From positions 1-48,993 of IMG/VR virus record IMGVR_UViG_3300027734_000110: a stretch of 48,993 nt of DNA. One strand, written 5' to 3'. Both the position numbers and the translations under genes were made by a program. Position 1 is the stretch's first letter. Each line of letters begins with the position of its first letter. The notes below the pieces were generated by a model. The model saw only the letters and a list, made by a program, of their open reading frames with translations, had not been told where the DNA came from and made no database searches. This stretch comes from a virus. This document shows, one piece after another, positions 20,654-27,942 of this stretch.

Positions 20654-20830
20654 ATGTTCTATGTATATCGCAATACAACGAAAGATAGCGCGGCCATAGC
20701 GCAATTTGAAGATAAGGATGAGGCTATGGAGATGATGGAGCGCTTGGCCATGCGAGAATTTCGCGATGGCGTTACCGGTTACGCGGTGCGTGATTATCAA
20801 TTAAAAACTTACGCGGAGATGGAGATATGA
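20654..20830 (+). CDS. Hypothetical small protein (58 aa)
   Basis: GGGGGG precedes ATG 20654. The sequence starts MFYVYRNTTKDSAAIAQFED and ends with a charged helix and a short strand (GYAVRDYQL). It could be a compact ferredoxin-like or alpha/beta fold. Stop and next start overlap as ATGA. Confidence 0.6.
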   Translation: MFYVYRNTTKDSAAIAQFEDKDEAMEMMERLAMREFRDGVTGYAVRDYQLKTYAEMEI

Positions 20831-20985
20831 AATATATCGGGGTGGTGGTGGAGAAATATAGCTACATGATAGAGGTAGAGGCCAATAGCTGGGATGAGGC
20901 CAGCGAGGCACTAGAGCAAATAAATACAAAAATGTTAAAGCCATATCATGTGGATACCGAAATTTTAAAAGTGGGGGATGCATGA
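20827..20985 (+). CDS. Hypothetical small protein (52 aa)
   Basis: The 52-residue sequence MKYIGVVVEKYSYMIEVEAN, SWDEASEALEQI has a beta-beta-alpha look: two strands followed by a helix beginning WDEA, common in small phage proteins that repeat this half-fold. It is coupled to both neighbours by 4-base overlaps. Confidence 0.6.
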   Translation: MKYIGVVVEKYSYMIEVEANSWDEASEALEQINTKMLKPYHVDTEILKVGDA

Positions 20986-21200
20986 AAAATCTTACCGATT
21001 TGGAAAAGCTGCGGCTGGTAAAGGATATCCTTGGCCGCGTCACCAGTATGCGGCTGGATGTAGAGCTTAAATTAGAGGTGGCCAGCTCTTTTGTAGATGA
21101 GGCTATTGAATTTATGGAGGATGACCATCGCCCAGACTGTCCGGCGGTGGATGGTTTTGGATGTCATTGTGATGAGGTGGAAAATGAACAAGTACATTGA
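20982..21200 (+). CDS. Acidic protein with C-terminal Cys/His cluster (72 aa)
   Basis: A helical N-terminal part (LEKLRLVKDILGRV, EVASSFVDEAIEFMED) is followed by a C-terminal cluster with HRPDCPAVDGFGCHCDEVE. The Cys and His residues could hold a zinc ion. It is translationally coupled to the previous gene and overlaps the next by 17 bases in another frame. Confidence 0.6.
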   Translation: MKNLTDLEKLRLVKDILGRVTSMRLDVELKLEVASSFVDEAIEFMEDDHRPDCPAVDGFGCHCDEVENEQVH

Positions 21201-21360
21201 AGAGCTGGTAACAGAGCTGCTATTTGATTTTAATGATTTGGCACTGGGCAATAGTTACAAGGATGTAGGCTATGAATCTAAAAGAGAGTTTTTTAAAGAG
21301 ATGAGTAAAAAGGTAGATGAGCTGTATACCAGACTATTAAAGGAGGGAGAAAATGCGTAA
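21184..21360 (+). CDS. Small helical protein (58 aa)
   Basis: The open frame runs further upstream, but ATG 21184 (MNKYIEELVTELLFDFNDLA) has a GGTGG-type site before it and gives a sensible all-helical protein. It ends LYTRLLKEGENA. It overlaps the preceding gene by 17 bases and the next by 8. No function is recognised. Confidence 0.6.
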   Translation: MNKYIEELVTELLFDFNDLALGNSYKDVGYESKREFFKEMSKKVDELYTRLLKEGENA

Positions 21361-21589
21361 TTTAGTATTGTTTGGAAGTATTGAGTTTGGCGAATTTTTA
21401 AAGGATGGTGGCCGCGATCATTTTCCGTGCGCAATCGTCCATGATATTCAATGCCAGCTGATGATGGAAGAGGAAGAGGCTGATGATTTTATGGTCAAGC
21501 ATTCGTATGATGGCTATTTAATCCCAGCATTATTTAAGGGTGAAATTTATTTTTCGGGGAAAAATGATGGAAAAATGCTCGGTTTGTAG
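21353..21589 (+). CDS. Hypothetical acidic protein (78 aa)
   Basis: A GGAGGGAG ribosome-binding site precedes ATG 21353. The protein has an LVLFGSIEFGEFLKDGGRDH start, an acidic MEEEEADDFMV centre and a beta-like end. It overlaps the next gene by 26 bases in another frame. No known motif. Confidence 0.6.
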   Translation: MRNLVLFGSIEFGEFLKDGGRDHFPCAIVHDIQCQLMMEEEEADDFMVKHSYDGYLIPALFKGEIYFSGKNDGKMLGL

Positions 21590-21887
21590 TTGTGATTTTT
21601 CGCTGGAGGAAGAGGGCGGTATCTCTGGTGCCTTTGGGGTTTTGCCGGTGGACTTTTGTCCTACTTGCTTTAGCTCAATGATGGATATGGCCGATAAGTT
21701 GGGTGACGATGTCACGTTAGGCTGGGGTAATAGCAGAGTTGCTACTAAATACATATATGAACGCGTTCATGGCATCCTAGATGGCAGAGTGGCAGATATG
21801 CCATATGAGCTATCTAGATTTATGGATGAGCTGGCGCATAACTATGAAGTAGATACTGGAGAGAAGATAGGAGAGAGTGATGAGTAA
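21564..21887 (+). CDS. Zinc-finger-like protein (107 aa)
   Basis: I choose ATG 21564, because GGGGA lies just upstream and the first cysteine pair follows at once (MMEKCSVCSCDF). A second pair is in VDFCPTCFSSM, giving a CxxC...CxxC zinc ribbon. The C-terminal part is helical and acidic. Small zinc-ribbon proteins in early phage operons often contact host RNA polymerase or nucleic acids; that is only a possibility here. Confidence 0.65.
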   Translation: MMEKCSVCSCDFSLEEEGGISGAFGVLPVDFCPTCFSSMMDMADKLGDDVTLGWGNSRVATKYIYERVHGILDGRVADMPYELSRFMDELAHNYEVDTGEKIGESDE

Positions 21888-22134
21888 ATTAAAAGAGTAC
21901 GAAAAGATTGTAATGGCTACAGATGAGCTGGATGACGGCTCAATCGTGGTCAATTTTGATGTTGTAGACGAATATAACTGCACAACTAGAACCGGCGGTT
22001 ACGTTAAGGCAACGCAAGACAATGACGATAAATGTTTTTATGTAACTATCTGCGATGAGCAAGGCAATCTCTTATCTGAGACAGTTGTGCCATTTGTTTT
22101 TATGAACCATGAAGATGAGGAGGGGGAAGAATGA
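21880..22134 (+). CDS. Hypothetical acidic protein (84 aa)
   Basis: ATG 21880 (MSKLKEYEKIVMATDELDDG) has GGAGAG upstream and overlaps the previous stop. The protein is acidic with a beta-rich middle (SIVVNFDVVDEYNCTTRTGG) and an acidic tail ending DEEGEE. It may mimic nucleic acid charge, but this is a weak guess. The next gene overlaps by 4 bases. Confidence 0.6.
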   Translation: MSKLKEYEKIVMATDELDDGSIVVNFDVVDEYNCTTRTGGYVKATQDNDDKCFYVTICDEQGNLLSETVVPFVFMNHEDEEGEE

Positions 22135-22316
22135 AAGCATTTCCATATAACCCTCAGTTTAATGAGGAGCATAACGGCATGAATTTGAGAGATTACTTTG
22201 CCTCAAAAGCGATGCAAGCAATTCTTACAGGACAATGGAACATCACTAATCCTGATGAAGTAATGAAAAAATCTTATGAGTATGCAGATGCCATGATTAA
22301 AGGAAGAAAATTATGA
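22131..22316 (+). CDS. 'MNLRDYFA.KAM' family small protein (61 aa)
   Basis: The body GMNLRDYFASKAMQAILTGQ, then SYEYADAMIKGRK, matches a very frequent phage family with G...RDYFAA.AM..L......A..AY..ADAML..R. I know no function for it. A cousin with a similar C-terminal helix (ADEMLEARKP) is encoded at 31391-31567. It is coupled on both sides. Confidence 0.7.
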   Translation: MKAFPYNPQFNEEHNGMNLRDYFASKAMQAILTGQWNITNPDEVMKKSYEYADAMIKGRKL

Positions 22317-22591
22317 AAGTAATGATTGAGGTAAATATTCCGGTTAGCGGATCCAAGGCCGAGGCCGAGATGGCCGTTAAGCGCCACTTTGATCCTGATT
22401 GGATGGCAGAGTGGTGGTGCGTTGATGATGTCATTGAGCAGGCTTGCGAAGACATTAGTACAGAAGAGGCGCGCTGGGTGCTGCAGATGATGGAAAAGCG
22501 CCACGATTGTAACCATGGCCATACTTGGGATTCCATGGATCATTGGATTGATAAAGCTATTGAAAAGAGGGGTAAAAATGAAACGCTTTAA
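22313..22591 (+). CDS. Hypothetical protein (92 aa)
   Basis: The sequence MKVMIEVNIPVSGSKAEAEM is a strand followed by a helix. A Trp-rich centre (DPDWMAEWWCVDDVIEQACE) and a His-rich stretch (KRHDCNHGHTWDSMDHW) come next. The His/Cys residues could bind metal. It overlaps the next gene by 14 bases. Confidence 0.6.
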   Translation: MKVMIEVNIPVSGSKAEAEMAVKRHFDPDWMAEWWCVDDVIEQACEDISTEEARWVLQMMEKRHDCNHGHTWDSMDHWIDKAIEKRGKNETL

Positions 22592-22769
22592 ACTTTATGA
22601 CAGCAAGAAAGACTATTTAGGTGAATTTGATACCTTTGTGGAGGCTTGGCAAGAGGGTACCGATTACAAGGCTACTACCGGCAACACCTACTTTATTCAA
22701 GATACTGGCCGCCAGTATGCCAAAGTAATAGAAAAACTCAGAGGAGAAGAAAATGCTAAGACAGTATGA
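22578..22769 (+). CDS. Hypothetical small protein (63 aa)
   Basis: The frame extends upstream, but ATG 22578 (MKRFKLYDSKKDYLGEFDTF) has GAGGGG before it and makes a compact beta-rich protein. The F.LYDS...YLGEFDTF..A pattern is common in small phage proteins. It overlaps the last gene of the array by 17 bases. Confidence 0.6.
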   Translation: MKRFKLYDSKKDYLGEFDTFVEAWQEGTDYKATTGNTYFIQDTGRQYAKVIEKLRGEENAKTV

Positions 22770-22923
22770 TGTTACGTTCCACCTACGCCGCTCAGTCACC
22801 ATTACAGTTGACTGCCGTAACGAGGATGATGCCGAGGGTGACGCCTACGATGAATTAAAACTCCAAGAAGACGAGGAGGTCGTTGACATTGAGATCTCCG
22901 AGGGCGATCCTAGCGGTGAATAG
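22753..22923 (+). CDS. Last gene of the rightward array (56 aa)
   Basis: The AGGAGA ribosome-binding site and ATG 22753 give MLRQYDVTFHLRRSVTITVD, then an acidic end. The V.F.LR..VTI.VDC...D.A...A beta-alpha pattern is typical of small phage proteins of the array. Its 3' end overlaps the convergent primase-like gene by 14 bases, so the two transcripts meet tail-to-tail with no visible terminator. Confidence 0.6.
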   Translation: MLRQYDVTFHLRRSVTITVDCRNEDDAEGDAYDELKLQEDEEVVDIEISEGDPSGE

Positions 22924-23734
22924 TATAATTGGGCATCAATACTTTTTTAAGGCTTTGGCTGGCGGTAAAGATGCCCACTCTCATATGATAATCGTTGAAA
23001 TCCTCCCCAGTTGTTCCGCTGAGCCAGTAAGGATGGCCTGTTTCAATCGCAACGGATTCACCGACATGACTGGGGTCATTGTCAGCAACAATGATCCCCT
23101 TCCCGACTGTCCGCGCTACTTCCTTGAGATTTCCTGCACTGAAGCAGATGTAGATACAATATCTCAGGTTGCTGCTTTTCATAGCGAGGCGAATGGAATT
23201 CCCCGTGGCAAATCCCTCGCAGAGGATGGGAATCCCTTTTGCGTCCATGGTGAAACTTGCGCCCTTAGTCGTTTGTCCATACAGGAATTTTTTCTCCCCT
23301 TGCTCATTGATGAGCTGGCATCCGATCAATCGTTCTCCGATCCGCATCGGTATAACTAACTTACGTTCCCCGTTGTCGTTCCATACCGGCCACTTCTCAT
23401 CCGGAAATCCTTTTTTCTCCATATACGGGTGCGCTTCCATTTGTGTCTGGTGCATAATCCAGCCAGCTTTGGCCGCTGCTTTGTCCGCCAGTTCTTTGCG
23501 CTGATTATTGCTATTCTTAATGCGCGTAATATGGATTGGATTGGGGCTTTCCGATTTCCAAACCGCCGGTTTTTCCATGGTTGCCCAGTTTTGTACTGCG
23601 CCTCGGTTCCCGTCAAAAATGTATGAGCCATTTTTCTTGTGTGGGTGATCGGTTGTGGGGACTCTAACCCACTTGTCATACATCAGTGAGTTGATAATCA
23701 ACCCATGAGCTCTGGCAAAATCTTGGAAGTGCAT
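22910..23734 (-). CDS. TOPRIM primase-like protein (274 aa)
   Basis: I choose ATG 23734 because AAGGA lies 5 bases upstream and MHFQDFARAHGLIINSLMYD fits known primase starts; the longer frame adds ten residues without a site. An N-terminal region with KNGSYIFDGNRGAVQNW resembles the zinc-domain remnant of phage primases but lacks its cysteines. The TOPRIM domain has the catalytic Glu in PILCEGFATG (about residue 173) and the DxD of IIVADND (about 218-220), then GEDFNDY. It lacks a helicase half, so the adjacent SF2 helicase may partner it. It could start DNA replication. Confidence 0.75.
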   Translation of the reverse strand: MHFQDFARAHGLIINSLMYDKWVRVPTTDHPHKKNGSYIFDGNRGAVQNWATMEKPAVWKSESPNPIHITRIKNSNNQRKELADKAAAKAGWIMHQTQMEAHPYMEKKGFPDEKWPVWNDNGERKLVIPMRIGERLIGCQLINEQGEKKFLYGQTTKGASFTMDAKGIPILCEGFATGNSIRLAMKSSNLRYCIYICFSAGNLKEVARTVGKGIIVADNDPSHVGESVAIETGHPYWLSGTTGEDFNDYHMRVGIFTASQSLKKVLMPNYTIHR

Positions 23735-23735
23735 A

Positions 23736-23903
23736 TTAATCCTTGAAGAACAGATTCGCGTCAATGCCGCGGCGCTCTAGCTCTCTTTTAATCTTTTGCA
23801 TAGCTTGCTTTTCAATTACGTTTACTGTAGCTTTATGAATGCCTAGTTGTTGGGCTACTTCTTGTTGCGTCATGTTCAATGTTTCTTTAACTACTGGCTG
23901 CAT
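23736..23903 (-). CDS. Stand-alone sigma-region-4-like HTH protein (55 aa)
   Basis: ATG 23903 with GAGGA 7 bases before it gives a 55-residue protein. It has MTQQEVAQQLGIHKATVNVI, then EKQAMQKIKRELERRGI. This is the form of sigma-70 region 4: a T..E.A..LGI....V...E..A..K.R..L helix-turn-helix. Regions 1-3 are absent. It overlaps the upstream gene stop as TAATG. Such solo domains could bind -35 elements or RNA polymerase beta flap and redirect transcription. A simple HTH regulator is the alternative. Confidence 0.7.
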   Translation of the reverse strand: MQPVVKETLNMTQQEVAQQLGIHKATVNVIEKQAMQKIKRELERRGIDANLFFKD

Positions 23904-24394
23904 TATTCATTCCTCATAAATTTTAATAAGTTGGTTTTACAAATGTAAAACTCCTGTGTCATATCCTCGTACCGCTTATCTTTATATGTCTTTACAAACC
24001 ATTCTGCGTGGGTATCTCCTTTTAAGGTTGCAATATGGGTCTTATCCTTGCTTAAGTAGATATACAAATAAGGCTTAGGGTCTGCGTTGTCAAAGCTATG
24101 CCGCGCGCAAACCATAAAGTTCTCACCAAACTTCCAATCTTCAGCGCCGGTAAACTCGGTGCCTAGGTGTTTAACCTCTACCCGTTTTTCATCTTGGCCG
24201 CGTATATCGCAGATGTATAGATCACCCTCATCCACAAAGTTCATGCGCTCTTCGTAACTGGGCGTCACTTTGGTTGGCGGAATAGTTACCACCTTCCCAA
24301 GGGAAGATAACCATTGAGCCATTTCCCACACTGCCTGCTGGCTGGCATTTAGATGCTTTACAAACCTTCGGTTGTCTTCTTTTCGGCTATCCAT
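23903..24394 (-). CDS. Putative PD-(D/E)xK nuclease-like protein (163 aa)
   Basis: The central stretch EGDLYICDIRGQDEKRVEVK, then HLGTEF, has the spacing of the PD-(D/E)xK catalytic core: an Asp in a strand after a loop, then ExK in the next strand. N-terminal helices include SQQAVWEMAQWLSSLGK. The C-terminal part has an alpha/beta look with a Lys-rich end. The fold assignment is tentative. It sits among replication genes, which would suit a DNA-repair or junction nuclease. Confidence 0.5.
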   Translation of the reverse strand: MDSRKEDNRRFVKHLNASQQAVWEMAQWLSSLGKVVTIPPTKVTPSYEERMNFVDEGDLYICDIRGQDEKRVEVKHLGTEFTGAEDWKFGENFMVCARHSFDNADPKPYLYIYLSKDKTHIATLKGDTHAEWFVKTYKDKRYEDMTQEFYICKTNLLKFMRNE

Positions 24395-24549
24395 TTTCTA
24401 CATTTCTTTTGCACATTGATGGGGTCTGCAGTTGACACTTCGCTGCACTGATACACTATTGGCCTTAGTGCGTGACTCACAGCCATCTCTAATCCATTAA
24501 AGAAAGCAATAACAAACAAGGTCAAGAACACCAATTTAAAAAATATCAT
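24358..24549 (-). CDS. Membrane-anchored small protein (63 aa)
   Basis: An N-terminal hydrophobic segment (MIFFKLVFLTLFVIAFFNGL) is followed by a soluble part with two cysteines about 14 residues apart (YQCSEVS...QKKCRKW). It reads as a signal anchor with a small periplasmic domain that may have a disulphide. It overlaps the helicase stop by 4 bases, so it shares its transcript. Lysis or exclusion roles are possible. Confidence 0.55.
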   Translation of the reverse strand: MIFFKLVFLTLFVIAFFNGLEMAVSHALRPIVYQCSEVSTADPINVQKKCRKWIAEKKTTEGL

Positions 24550-26030
24550 GCCGCTAGCTTTTCTTTACGATTAGACCAAGCAATATTCCGAGACTTAATC
24601 CAGCCCATGGTAGATAAAGATGGCGGCCGAGTCTTATCTTCTAAACCTCTTGGCCAGACTTTAAATTTCTCTTTATATTTATGGCTTGCCCAGTACTCGT
24701 TATAGCCACGTTCTTTGGCAACATACAATAATTCAGAGTAGAAAAGCTGCTTGTCATCCTTCTTAACCTTAACTGTTTCCATGGCCAGCTCTTCCATGGT
24801 GCCGGCAACTGCAGCAATCTCACTACGCCGCTGGCGAATATGACCGCAAGATGGGCAGCAATCGGTATTCTTTGGCAAGAGAAAAGAACACGCTGGGCAT
24901 TTAGCCTCTTTCTTGAGCCGCTCGGTAGGTTCTTTCTTAGCCTTCTCCCCATCATTGTCTAATACTTGCACGCCATTTTGGAACACTTCGTCCCAGTCAT
25001 CTCTGAATCTTAAGAAATTACCAGAGTGGTCTAGCCACAGAGCAAAATCCTTAGTAGGATGGGGGCGCATGACTCTCCCCAGTTGCTGGATGTGGGAAGA
25101 AAGTGACTTGGAAAAAGGTCTAGCGGATACTCCAATGGCGACATCAGGAACATCAAAACCCCTAGTAAGAATATCGGTAGCAATAAGGCCGTGAATCTGT
25201 GTATCTGGCCGCGAAAAATCTGCAATAGCTTGTCGTTTATATTCACTATCGTCCTTATATGAAATTGATACAAAATTGTATCCGTGCTCGGCAAACTGTT
25301 TTACTAAGTCTGCACCGTGAGCAACGCCCGCACAAAAAACAATAGTCTTTTTAGGCATACCAAAAACTTCGTGGGTCTTCTTGATCCACTCTTGCACTAT
25401 ATCGCCAGTCAACTTCATGCCGCGCTCTGTTACCGCGTCTTGTGACCACTCACCGGCAATCTTCTTAACGCCAGTCATGTCAATCTCTTTAGCAATAAAT
25501 ACTTTTAATGGTGTTAACCACTTATCGTTTACTAATGATTCCGTTGTTGATCCACACACTACATTCGTGTAAAGACTAGCCAACCCTTTGGTAAATGGTG
25601 TTGCGGTCAGCCCAATCACTTTAATATGTGGGTTGTTTCTAATAAACTCTGAGGTCTGCTTGCGTGCTATGTGACATTCATCCACAATCAATAGATCCAT
25701 CTGCGGAAAGTCTTTCATCTTCTCCAAAGTCTGCGCTGAGCAAACTTGCAGTCGGTGTGTTCTATTGTGTTTAAAGTGCTTAGCCTGCAATACTCCGTGA
25801 GGAATATTGTATTTATCTAATCTATCGCTGGTCTGGTCAACCAAAATAATGCGGTCTAAAACCATTGCCGCTTTTTTATATTTCTCATTGGTTGCCTTCA
25901 TTAAGGCAATAGCTACTTCAGTCTTTCCAAATCCTGTTGGTGCGTATAGTAACTGTGATCTATGGCCATCCCTAAATCCCTCTCTCAACTTTTCAATAAC
26001 GTGCTGCTGGTGCTCGCGCAAAACTAACAT
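24546..26030 (-). CDS. Superfamily 2 DNA/RNA helicase with zinc ribbon
   Basis: A 494-residue helicase with motif I LLYAPTGFGKT (about residues 27-37), motif II DECH (117-120), motif III TATP (142-145), and the C-domain motifs IVFCAG, ATDILTRGFDVP and QLGRVMRP (316-323). After residue 375 a zinc ribbon appears (CPAC...CPSC). This architecture resembles phage/T5-type and UvsW-like SF2 enzymes that unwind branched DNA in recombination and replication restart. AAAGGAGA precedes its ATG. It is the core enzyme of the leftward replication cluster. Confidence 0.85.
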   Translation of the reverse strand: MLVLREHQQHVIEKLREGFRDGHRSQLLYAPTGFGKTEVAIALMKATNEKYKKAAMVLDRIILVDQTSDRLDKYNIPHGVLQAKHFKHNRTHRLQVCSAQTLEKMKDFPQMDLLIVDECHIARKQTSEFIRNNPHIKVIGLTATPFTKGLASLYTNVVCGSTTESLVNDKWLTPLKVFIAKEIDMTGVKKIAGEWSQDAVTERGMKLTGDIVQEWIKKTHEVFGMPKKTIVFCAGVAHGADLVKQFAEHGYNFVSISYKDDSEYKRQAIADFSRPDTQIHGLIATDILTRGFDVPDVAIGVSARPFSKSLSSHIQQLGRVMRPHPTKDFALWLDHSGNFLRFRDDWDEVFQNGVQVLDNDGEKAKKEPTERLKKEAKCPACSFLLPKNTDCCPSCGHIRQRRSEIAAVAGTMEELAMETVKVKKDDKQLFYSELLYVAKERGYNEYWASHKYKEKFKVWPRGLEDKTRPPSLSTMGWIKSRNIAWSNRKEKLAA

Positions 26031-26068
26031 ACTTCTCCTTTAACTGCCAGAATCCCTCTGGCGTGGGC

Positions 26069-26350
26069 TCAAAGTTTTTTAAACTTTTTAGCATATGAAT
26101 TTAATGATGCTGTCAATTCGGCATTGCGGTTCTGAAACATATCCCTGCTATACCGTAATGATTTGTTGTCTATCTTTAAAAGTTCGTTTTCTTTCCGTAA
26201 CTCTTTTAGTTCCTCCTGTATCCAATCCCTCTCTATATCACTGGCGTCCCAAAGCTGCGCTGCAATGATCCCCGTAAGGTTTCTATTTTCCTCTGATAGC
26301 TCATTTATTACATCAGTAAGTTCCCTAATGCGGTCATTTTCATCAATCAT
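26069..26350 (-). CDS. Coiled-coil hypothetical protein (93 aa)
   Basis: A 93-residue highly charged helical protein (IRELTDVINELSEENRNLTG and LKELRKENELLKIDNKSLRY) with long heptad runs. It is the first gene downstream of the leftward promoter at 26375-26403 and precedes the helicase by 38 bases. It may be an accessory oligomerisation factor; function is not known. Confidence 0.65.
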   Translation of the reverse strand: MIDENDRIRELTDVINELSEENRNLTGIIAAQLWDASDIERDWIQEELKELRKENELLKIDNKSLRYSRDMFQNRNAELTASLNSYAKKFKKL

Positions 26351-26374
26351 TTTTATCCTAGCAGTGGATCTAAA

Positions 26375-26403
26375 ACTATACAGAAAAAGATTTGGTATTA
26401 CAA
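26375..26403 (-). promoter_or_regulatory. Leftward promoter of the helicase/primase cluster
   Basis: Minus-strand -35 TTGTAA (26398-26403), 17-base spacer and -10 TATAGT (26375-26380, 5 of 6). It directs transcription into the coiled-coil, helicase, nuclease-like and primase-like genes. A rightward promoter candidate lies 30-80 bases away, making this a divergent control point. Confidence 0.5.
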
Positions 26404-26425
26404 GTCAACTTACAAGAAATAGTTA

Positions 26426-26452
26426 TTGATTTTCATAAAAGTATGGTTTAAT
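26426..26452 (+). promoter_or_regulatory. Weak rightward promoter candidate
   Basis: TTGATT (26426-26431) and TTTAAT (26447-26452, 5 of 6) are 15 bases apart, shorter than ideal. It would serve the metallophosphoesterase and SprT-like genes, which have no other visible promoter. Confidence 0.3.
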
Positions 26453-26484
26453 TGCTTGAATTTGTTCAACAAATGGGGAAAAAG

Positions 26485-27447
26485 ATGGCCGCATATTTTT
26501 TAACGGATGATCAATTTATCACATCGTGGAAAGAGATTGGCAGTCCACAAGCATTTGCAAAAAAACATGGCATGGATGTCAGATCCGTATATAACCGGCG
26601 AAGATCAATAGAAAACCGTTTAGATGTTAAATTGCCGACATTGGATGACAAACGTTATTCACCCATGCGTAAGTTAGAACAAGTGATTGGCAACGCAAGA
26701 CGCGGCACAGAGATGGAAAAGGGTAGGGTGGTTGTATTCTCAGATGCCCACTTCTGGCCAGATGACTACACTACCGCATACAAAGCCCTCTTGATGATCA
26801 TTAAAGAGTTCCGCCCTAAAGTCGTGATCGCCAATGGAGATATATTTGACGGTTCCCAGAATAGCCGGCACCCAAGGATAGGCTGGTCTAAGAGCCCTAC
26901 AGTTAAAGAAGAACTGGAGGCCTGCAAAGAGTTTATGGCTGGCATTGAAAAAGTATCTATTGGTGCCGAGTTGGTCTGGACGATGGGTAACCATGATGCC
27001 CGTTTTGAAACTTTCTTGGCTGCCCAAGTCCCCCAGTATGAGGGGATATCAGGGTTTACCCTTAAGGATCACTTCCCTATGTGGAAACCTTGTTGGTCTT
27101 ACTGGGTTAATGAGGATACTTGTATTAAACACCGCTGGAAAGGTGGTTTTGGAGCCGGCCGTGCCAATGCCCTAAACTCCGGTGTAAACATGATTACAGG
27201 CCACACGCACAATCTAGCAGTCCAACCTATCACCGATTACAACGGAACCCGCTATGGCGTCCAAACCGGCACTCTATCGGATCCTAACGGCGAACAATAC
27301 GTACATTACACGGAAGACGGTTGCAAGGACTGGCGCGCCGGATTCGCCCTGCTGTCTTTTGAGCGTGGTAGACTAATGCTTCCAGAGCTAATTCAGGTAT
27401 GCGGCGAGGATGAGTTTGAGTTCCGCGGCTGCATAAACTATGTATGA
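26485..27447 (+). CDS. Metallophosphoesterase with N-terminal HTH-like region
   Basis: ATG 26485 with GGGGA five bases upstream is the preferred start; ATG 26473 is an alternative. The calcineurin-like motifs are clear: SDAHFWPDD (D87, H89), IANGDIFD (D119), MGNHD (N169, H170) and ITGHTHN (H240, H242). These would bind two metals. Residues about 20-47 (SPQAFAKKHGMDVRSVYNRR) read as a helix-turn-helix, giving DNA targeting. Phage enzymes of this type may be SbcD-like nucleases or phosphatases. It is coupled to a SprT-like gene and lies in a rightward island within leftward genes. Confidence 0.75.
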   Translation: MAAYFLTDDQFITSWKEIGSPQAFAKKHGMDVRSVYNRRRSIENRLDVKLPTLDDKRYSPMRKLEQVIGNARRGTEMEKGRVVVFSDAHFWPDDYTTAYKALLMIIKEFRPKVVIANGDIFDGSQNSRHPRIGWSKSPTVKEELEACKEFMAGIEKVSIGAELVWTMGNHDARFETFLAAQVPQYEGISGFTLKDHFPMWKPCWSYWVNEDTCIKHRWKGGFGAGRANALNSGVNMITGHTHNLAVQPITDYNGTRYGVQTGTLSDPNGEQYVHYTEDGCKDWRAGFALLSFERGRLMLPELIQVCGEDEFEFRGCINYV

Positions 27448-27791
27448 AATTAAACACATCTATTTTGCGTAATCTGTACAGTGCAATCTACTGTATGAAG
27501 CCGTTTAGTCGGTGGCCTATGCCGCTGCCGGAGCAAATTAAGTTTGTGGTAGATTCAGACCCAGATACTATGGGCACCTATTTATATGATGATGGCGAAG
27601 ACTATGAGCACATCATTACTATTTCAGATAAAAAATGTGGCCACCTGTCAACAGTGATCCGCGTTTTAATTCATGAATGCGTTCATATGAGCCGCTGGAA
27701 GACCCAAAGATGGTCACATCACGATGCCGAGTTTCGCCGGCGCACCAAGGTTATATCAGACGAACTAGGCTTTGATCCCTTGGAGTTGTAG
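27444..27791 (+). CDS. SprT-like zinc metalloprotease domain protein (115 aa)
   Basis: A 115-residue protein with the zinc motif LIHECVHMSRW (H77, E78, H81) and a further His pair in WSHHDAEFRRR (about H92-H93). The HG.EF-like third-ligand pattern is that of SprT/Spartan-type proteases. The small N-terminal region has a strand and helix before it. SprT-like proteins cut proteins crosslinked to DNA; a phage copy could process DNA-bound host or phage proteins. It overlaps the metallophosphoesterase by 4 bases (ATGA). Confidence 0.7.
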   Translation: MKLNTSILRNLYSAIYCMKPFSRWPMPLPEQIKFVVDSDPDTMGTYLYDDGEDYEHIITISDKKCGHLSTVIRVLIHECVHMSRWKTQRWSHHDAEFRRRTKVISDELGFDPLEL

Positions 27792-27798
27792 CCACAAA

Positions 27799-27823
27799 GT
27801 ATATATTAAATATATACGTTTTT
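27799..27823 (+). terminator. AT-rich hairpin after the SprT-like gene
   Basis: GTATATAT and ATATATAC pair perfectly (8 bp, TAA loop), followed by GTTTTT. The stem is A/T-only except for the closing pair, so terminator strength is uncertain. Confidence 0.45.
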
Positions 27824-27861
27824 ACCTATATGTATAAAAAACGCAAAAAAATATACATTTG

Positions 27862-27886
27862 AATGTGTACTATATTACACATTTTT
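27862..27886 (+). terminator. Second hairpin after the SprT-like gene
   Basis: AATGTGTA and TACACATT form an 8-bp stem with a CTATAT loop, followed by T residues. Together with 27799-27823 it gives a tandem terminator for the rightward pair. Confidence 0.5.
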
Positions 27887-27918
27887 GGGGTTCAGTTTTA
27901 TTGACGTTTCATGCACTT

Positions 27919-27934
27919 GGGGGCCGTAGCCCCC
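27919..27934 (-). terminator. GC-rich hairpin at the end of the phasin-like gene
   Basis: GGGGGC-CGTA-GCCCCC is a perfect 6-bp stem and 4-base loop just past the stop at 27943. The U-run is weak on the minus strand and stronger on the plus strand (TGATTTT), so it may act in either direction. Confidence 0.45.
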
Positions 27935-27942
27935 TGATTTTA

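Noticed and set aside
22883-23359. 158-residue plus-strand ORF opposite the primase-like gene
   Set aside because: It is antisense to clear TOPRIM motifs and lacks a recognisable domain; most likely a shadow frame.
23903-24394. Calling this gene a confirmed endonuclease
   Set aside because: Only the D...ExK spacing is suggestive; flanking motifs and fold are unclear, so it is left as putative.
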